From positions 1-6,695 of the forward strand of contig DUKP01000037.1 in assembly GCA_013329295.1 (NCBI GenBank): a DNA stretch of 6,695 nucleotides, read 5' to 3'. Under the pieces are notes generated by a model. The model was not told where the DNA came from. It searched no databases and saw only the letters and a program-made list of their open reading frames with translations. Positions 5,546 to 6,695 of the stretch are shown here, piece by piece. A program made the translations under genes and the position numbers. This DNA is from Candidatus Poseidoniaceae archaeon (GTDB taxonomy: Archaea; Thermoplasmatota; Poseidoniia; Poseidoniales; Poseidoniaceae). Each line of letters starts with the position of its first letter. The first letter of the stretch is position 1.

Positions 5546-6478
5546 ATGGCGTGGGGAATACCAGAGGATTTGGATTTTACGCCAAAGCAAATTCTGCGCT
5601 ATAATGAGGGATATATTGCAATTGGTGTTGACGGTGATTTGCAAAAAATTAGTTCAGATGGTAAGTTAGTTGGCATACCCATCAAGCCATTTCCAACACA
5701 AATTAGAGACGCTGTAATAATTGATGACACGTTAATTGCAACATGGTTAGACCAAGAGTTATTGCTTGCAAGAATGGCAGCATTGGATTTGAAAAATGAC
5801 TTTTCTGAAGGAGTCAATCGAGGTGATTTGAGAGTTAGAAGAACTATCGATAAATCTCTTCATCCAGCAGGTAATGATTGGTCTCATGTATTAGATGCTG
5901 AACCGATATCACTCAATGCTAATAGTGATTCATTCTCATTTGTTTTATGGAAAAAAGGTGTTTACAATTTAGCAGTTAATTCGGTGGAAAATTGGCGATC
6001 TGCAGAACCAAAGTGGCCTAAATTAGCTAAAATTCCACGTGCTATGGAAACGATTGCTACGACATGTGATGATGAAATATACGAAATTTGGTCAAAAGGT
6101 GGAGGAGTAATCAGATATGATGTCAAAACTGGAGAAAAAATTAGCCAAGAAGTTTTACCATTGGATGGATTTCTCAATCAAGTCTACAAGTGTGGCGAAC
6201 ATTATTTGCTACTATTCAATAATTCCAACATTGCTCTATATGAAAATGGCAATGTTTTGCTTAATGCTAAACTATCAGGTCCAATCAATTATGCAGAATG
6301 GAGTGAAACAGAGCAAGGTTGGCATATAGCTGGTTGGAGAGAATTAGCGTTTATTTCTACTGAAAAACAAAATAGAATACAACTAAAGGAATTAGCTGTA
6401 TTTGTTGATTCACAGAACGGTTTGTATCTGTGTAATGATGGTAAGTGGGATATTATTGATGGTACTGAAGAACAGTGA
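5546..6478 (+). CDS. Uncharacterised beta-propeller-like protein
   Basis: I do not recognise a named family. The 310-residue product has no signal peptide or membrane segment, so it is probably cytoplasmic. It consists largely of short alternating hydrophobic strands and polar turns, with repeated units of the form 'hydrophobic strand, D/N-G turn, strand'. Examples are GYIAIGVDGDLQKISSDGKLVG (22-43, two adjoining strands), DEIYEIWSKGGGVIRYD (176-192), HYLLLFNNSNIALYENGNVLL (two strands within 219-239) and NGLYLCNDGKWDIID (291-305). This pattern suggests a WD40/PQQ-like propeller of perhaps six or seven blades, usually a protein- or ligand-binding scaffold. I see no catalytic motif. ATG 5546 is preferred; a TTG at 5495 in the same frame would add 17 residues of low-complexity, non-propeller sequence. 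It diverges from dtdA, and its stop abuts that of rps27ae. Confidence 0.62.
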   Translation: MAWGIPEDLDFTPKQILRYNEGYIAIGVDGDLQKISSDGKLVGIPIKPFPTQIRDAVIIDDTLIATWLDQELLLARMAALDLKNDFSEGVNRGDLRVRRTIDKSLHPAGNDWSHVLDAEPISLNANSDSFSFVLWKKGVYNLAVNSVENWRSAEPKWPKLAKIPRAMETIATTCDDEIYEIWSKGGGVIRYDVKTGEKISQEVLPLDGFLNQVYKCGEHYLLLFNNSNIALYENGNVLLNAKLSGPINYAEWSETEQGWHIAGWRELAFISTEKQNRIQLKELAVFVDSQNGLYLCNDGKWDIIDGTEEQ

Positions 6479-6490
6479 TTATTCTTCTTT
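6479..6490 (+). terminator. T-rich stretch after the propeller gene, inside rps27ae
   Basis: TTATTCTTCTTT begins at the base after the propeller-gene stop and is nine T out of twelve. It could serve as a weak archaeal terminator. It is the complement of the Lys-Glu-Glu-stop codons of rps27ae. The longest unbroken T-run is only three, so support is weaker than at the other two convergent junctions. Confidence 0.22.
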
Positions 6491-6658
6491 CAACATCTCA
6501 GTATATCCGCATCGACCACAAGATTTGCGGTTTGCGTGAACTGCAAGGAAAACACCTGGGCCACATGTAGGGCAGAATTCTGCCTTACGCTCTAATTTTC
6601 CATCTTCTCCAATTGAATATTTGCTCCACTTTGCTGCAGCGTTTGGTCCGTCTCCCAT
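6479..6658 (-). CDS. rps27ae: 30S ribosomal protein S27ae (eS31), zinc-finger type
   Basis: A 59-residue small-subunit ribosomal protein, found in archaea and, fused to ubiquitin, in eukaryotes. The four zinc ligands are C29 and C32 in [12 protein letters not shown] and C47 and C50 in SCGRCGYTE; these two blocks are the diagnostic part of the family. Upstream of them is a short basic segment (KLERKAE). The first 12 residues ([12 protein letters not shown]) are slightly longer than in many archaeal homologues. The ATG at 6658 shares its A with the last base of the rps24e TAA, so translation is coupled. GGAGG (6672-6668) lies nine bases upstream, inside the end of rps24e. The stop meets the propeller-gene stop with no gap. 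Confidence 0.95.
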   Translation of the reverse strand: MGDGPNAAAKWSKYSIGEDGKLERKAEFCPTCGPGVFLAVHANRKSCGRCGYTEMLKEE

Positions 6659-6695
6659 TATTCATCGCCTCCTTCTTCAGCAGCCTCTTCTTCAG
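6658..6695 (-). CDS. rps24e: 30S ribosomal protein S24e, C-terminal end only
   Basis: Only the last 11 codons and the stop are inside the window. They read [11 protein letters not shown], then TAA at 6660-6658. An acidic Glu/Ala/Gly tail is common on archaeal S24e. S24e is the usual gene immediately upstream of S27ae in archaeal genomes, so the name rests mainly on position. The stop overlaps the rps27ae start by one base. The rest of the gene lies beyond the right edge. Confidence 0.65.
   Translation of the reverse strand, partial: EEEAAEEGGDE
6668..6672 (-). promoter_or_regulatory. Shine-Dalgarno GGAGG for rps27ae
   Basis: A full-strength GGAGG on the minus strand, nine bases before the rps27ae ATG. 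It lies within the Gly-Gly codons near the C-terminus of rps24e. It confirms the start and is the strongest ribosome-binding site in the window. Confidence 0.7.

Noticed and set aside
1..6695. CRISPR arrays, tRNA genes, insertion sequences or attachment sites
   Set aside because: I saw no regularly spaced repeats, cloverleaf-like segments, transposase-like genes or long terminal repeats, and every gap is shorter than 100 bases.

Overview
This window most likely comes from a free-living, AT-rich planktonic euryarchaeon of the Marine Group II (Ca. Poseidoniales) type. The archaeal signal is direct. There is an S24e/S27ae ribosomal-protein pair at the right edge, an archaeal/plant-type D-aminoacyl-tRNA deacylase (DtdA/DTD2), and a zinc-ribbon protein resembling the HVO_0476 family. 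Two genes are preceded by good Shine-Dalgarno motifs matching the archaeal anti-SD (GGAGG, GGGAG), while others show none. The assignment to Marine Group II is an inference from this gene mix (bacterial-type SufS and proline dehydrogenase, a membrane-anchored subtilase, no introns, tight packing). It has not been tested by phylogeny.

Layout, left to right. (1) Positions 1-1886, plus strand: the C-terminal two thirds of a SufS-type cysteine desulfurase, followed immediately by a membrane-anchored subtilisin-family (S8) protease. (2) Positions 1887-2621, minus strand: a class I SAM methyltransferase-like protein that meets the protease gene tail to tail. (3) Positions 2622-2712: a short divergent intergenic region. 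(4) Positions 2713-3480, plus: the zinc-ribbon protein. (5) Positions 5470 down to 3481, minus: a probable two-gene operon, dtdA then proline dehydrogenase, with a 12-codon mini-ORF exactly bridging the 31-nt gap. (6) Positions 5471-5545: a second short divergent intergenic region. (7) Positions 5546-6478, plus: an unassigned beta-propeller-like protein. (8) Positions 6479-6695, minus: rps27ae and the last 11 codons plus stop of rps24e.

The genes do not form one obvious pathway. The set covers housekeeping translation and quality control (S24e, S27ae, DtdA), sulfur transfer for Fe-S or thio-modification (SufS), proline catabolism, and extracellular proteolysis. Proteolysis and proline oxidation fit a peptide/amino-acid-using heterotroph. 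No mobile element, CRISPR array, tRNA or defence island is visible, and no gene-free stretch exceeds 100 bases.

The most striking structural features are in the joints between genes. All three convergent gene pairs abut with exactly zero bases between their stop codons. T-rich, terminator-like runs lie inside the coding end of the opposing gene. The dtdA-proline dehydrogenase gap is spanned by a mini-ORF with ATGA overlaps at both ends. I see no clear new multi-gene system.
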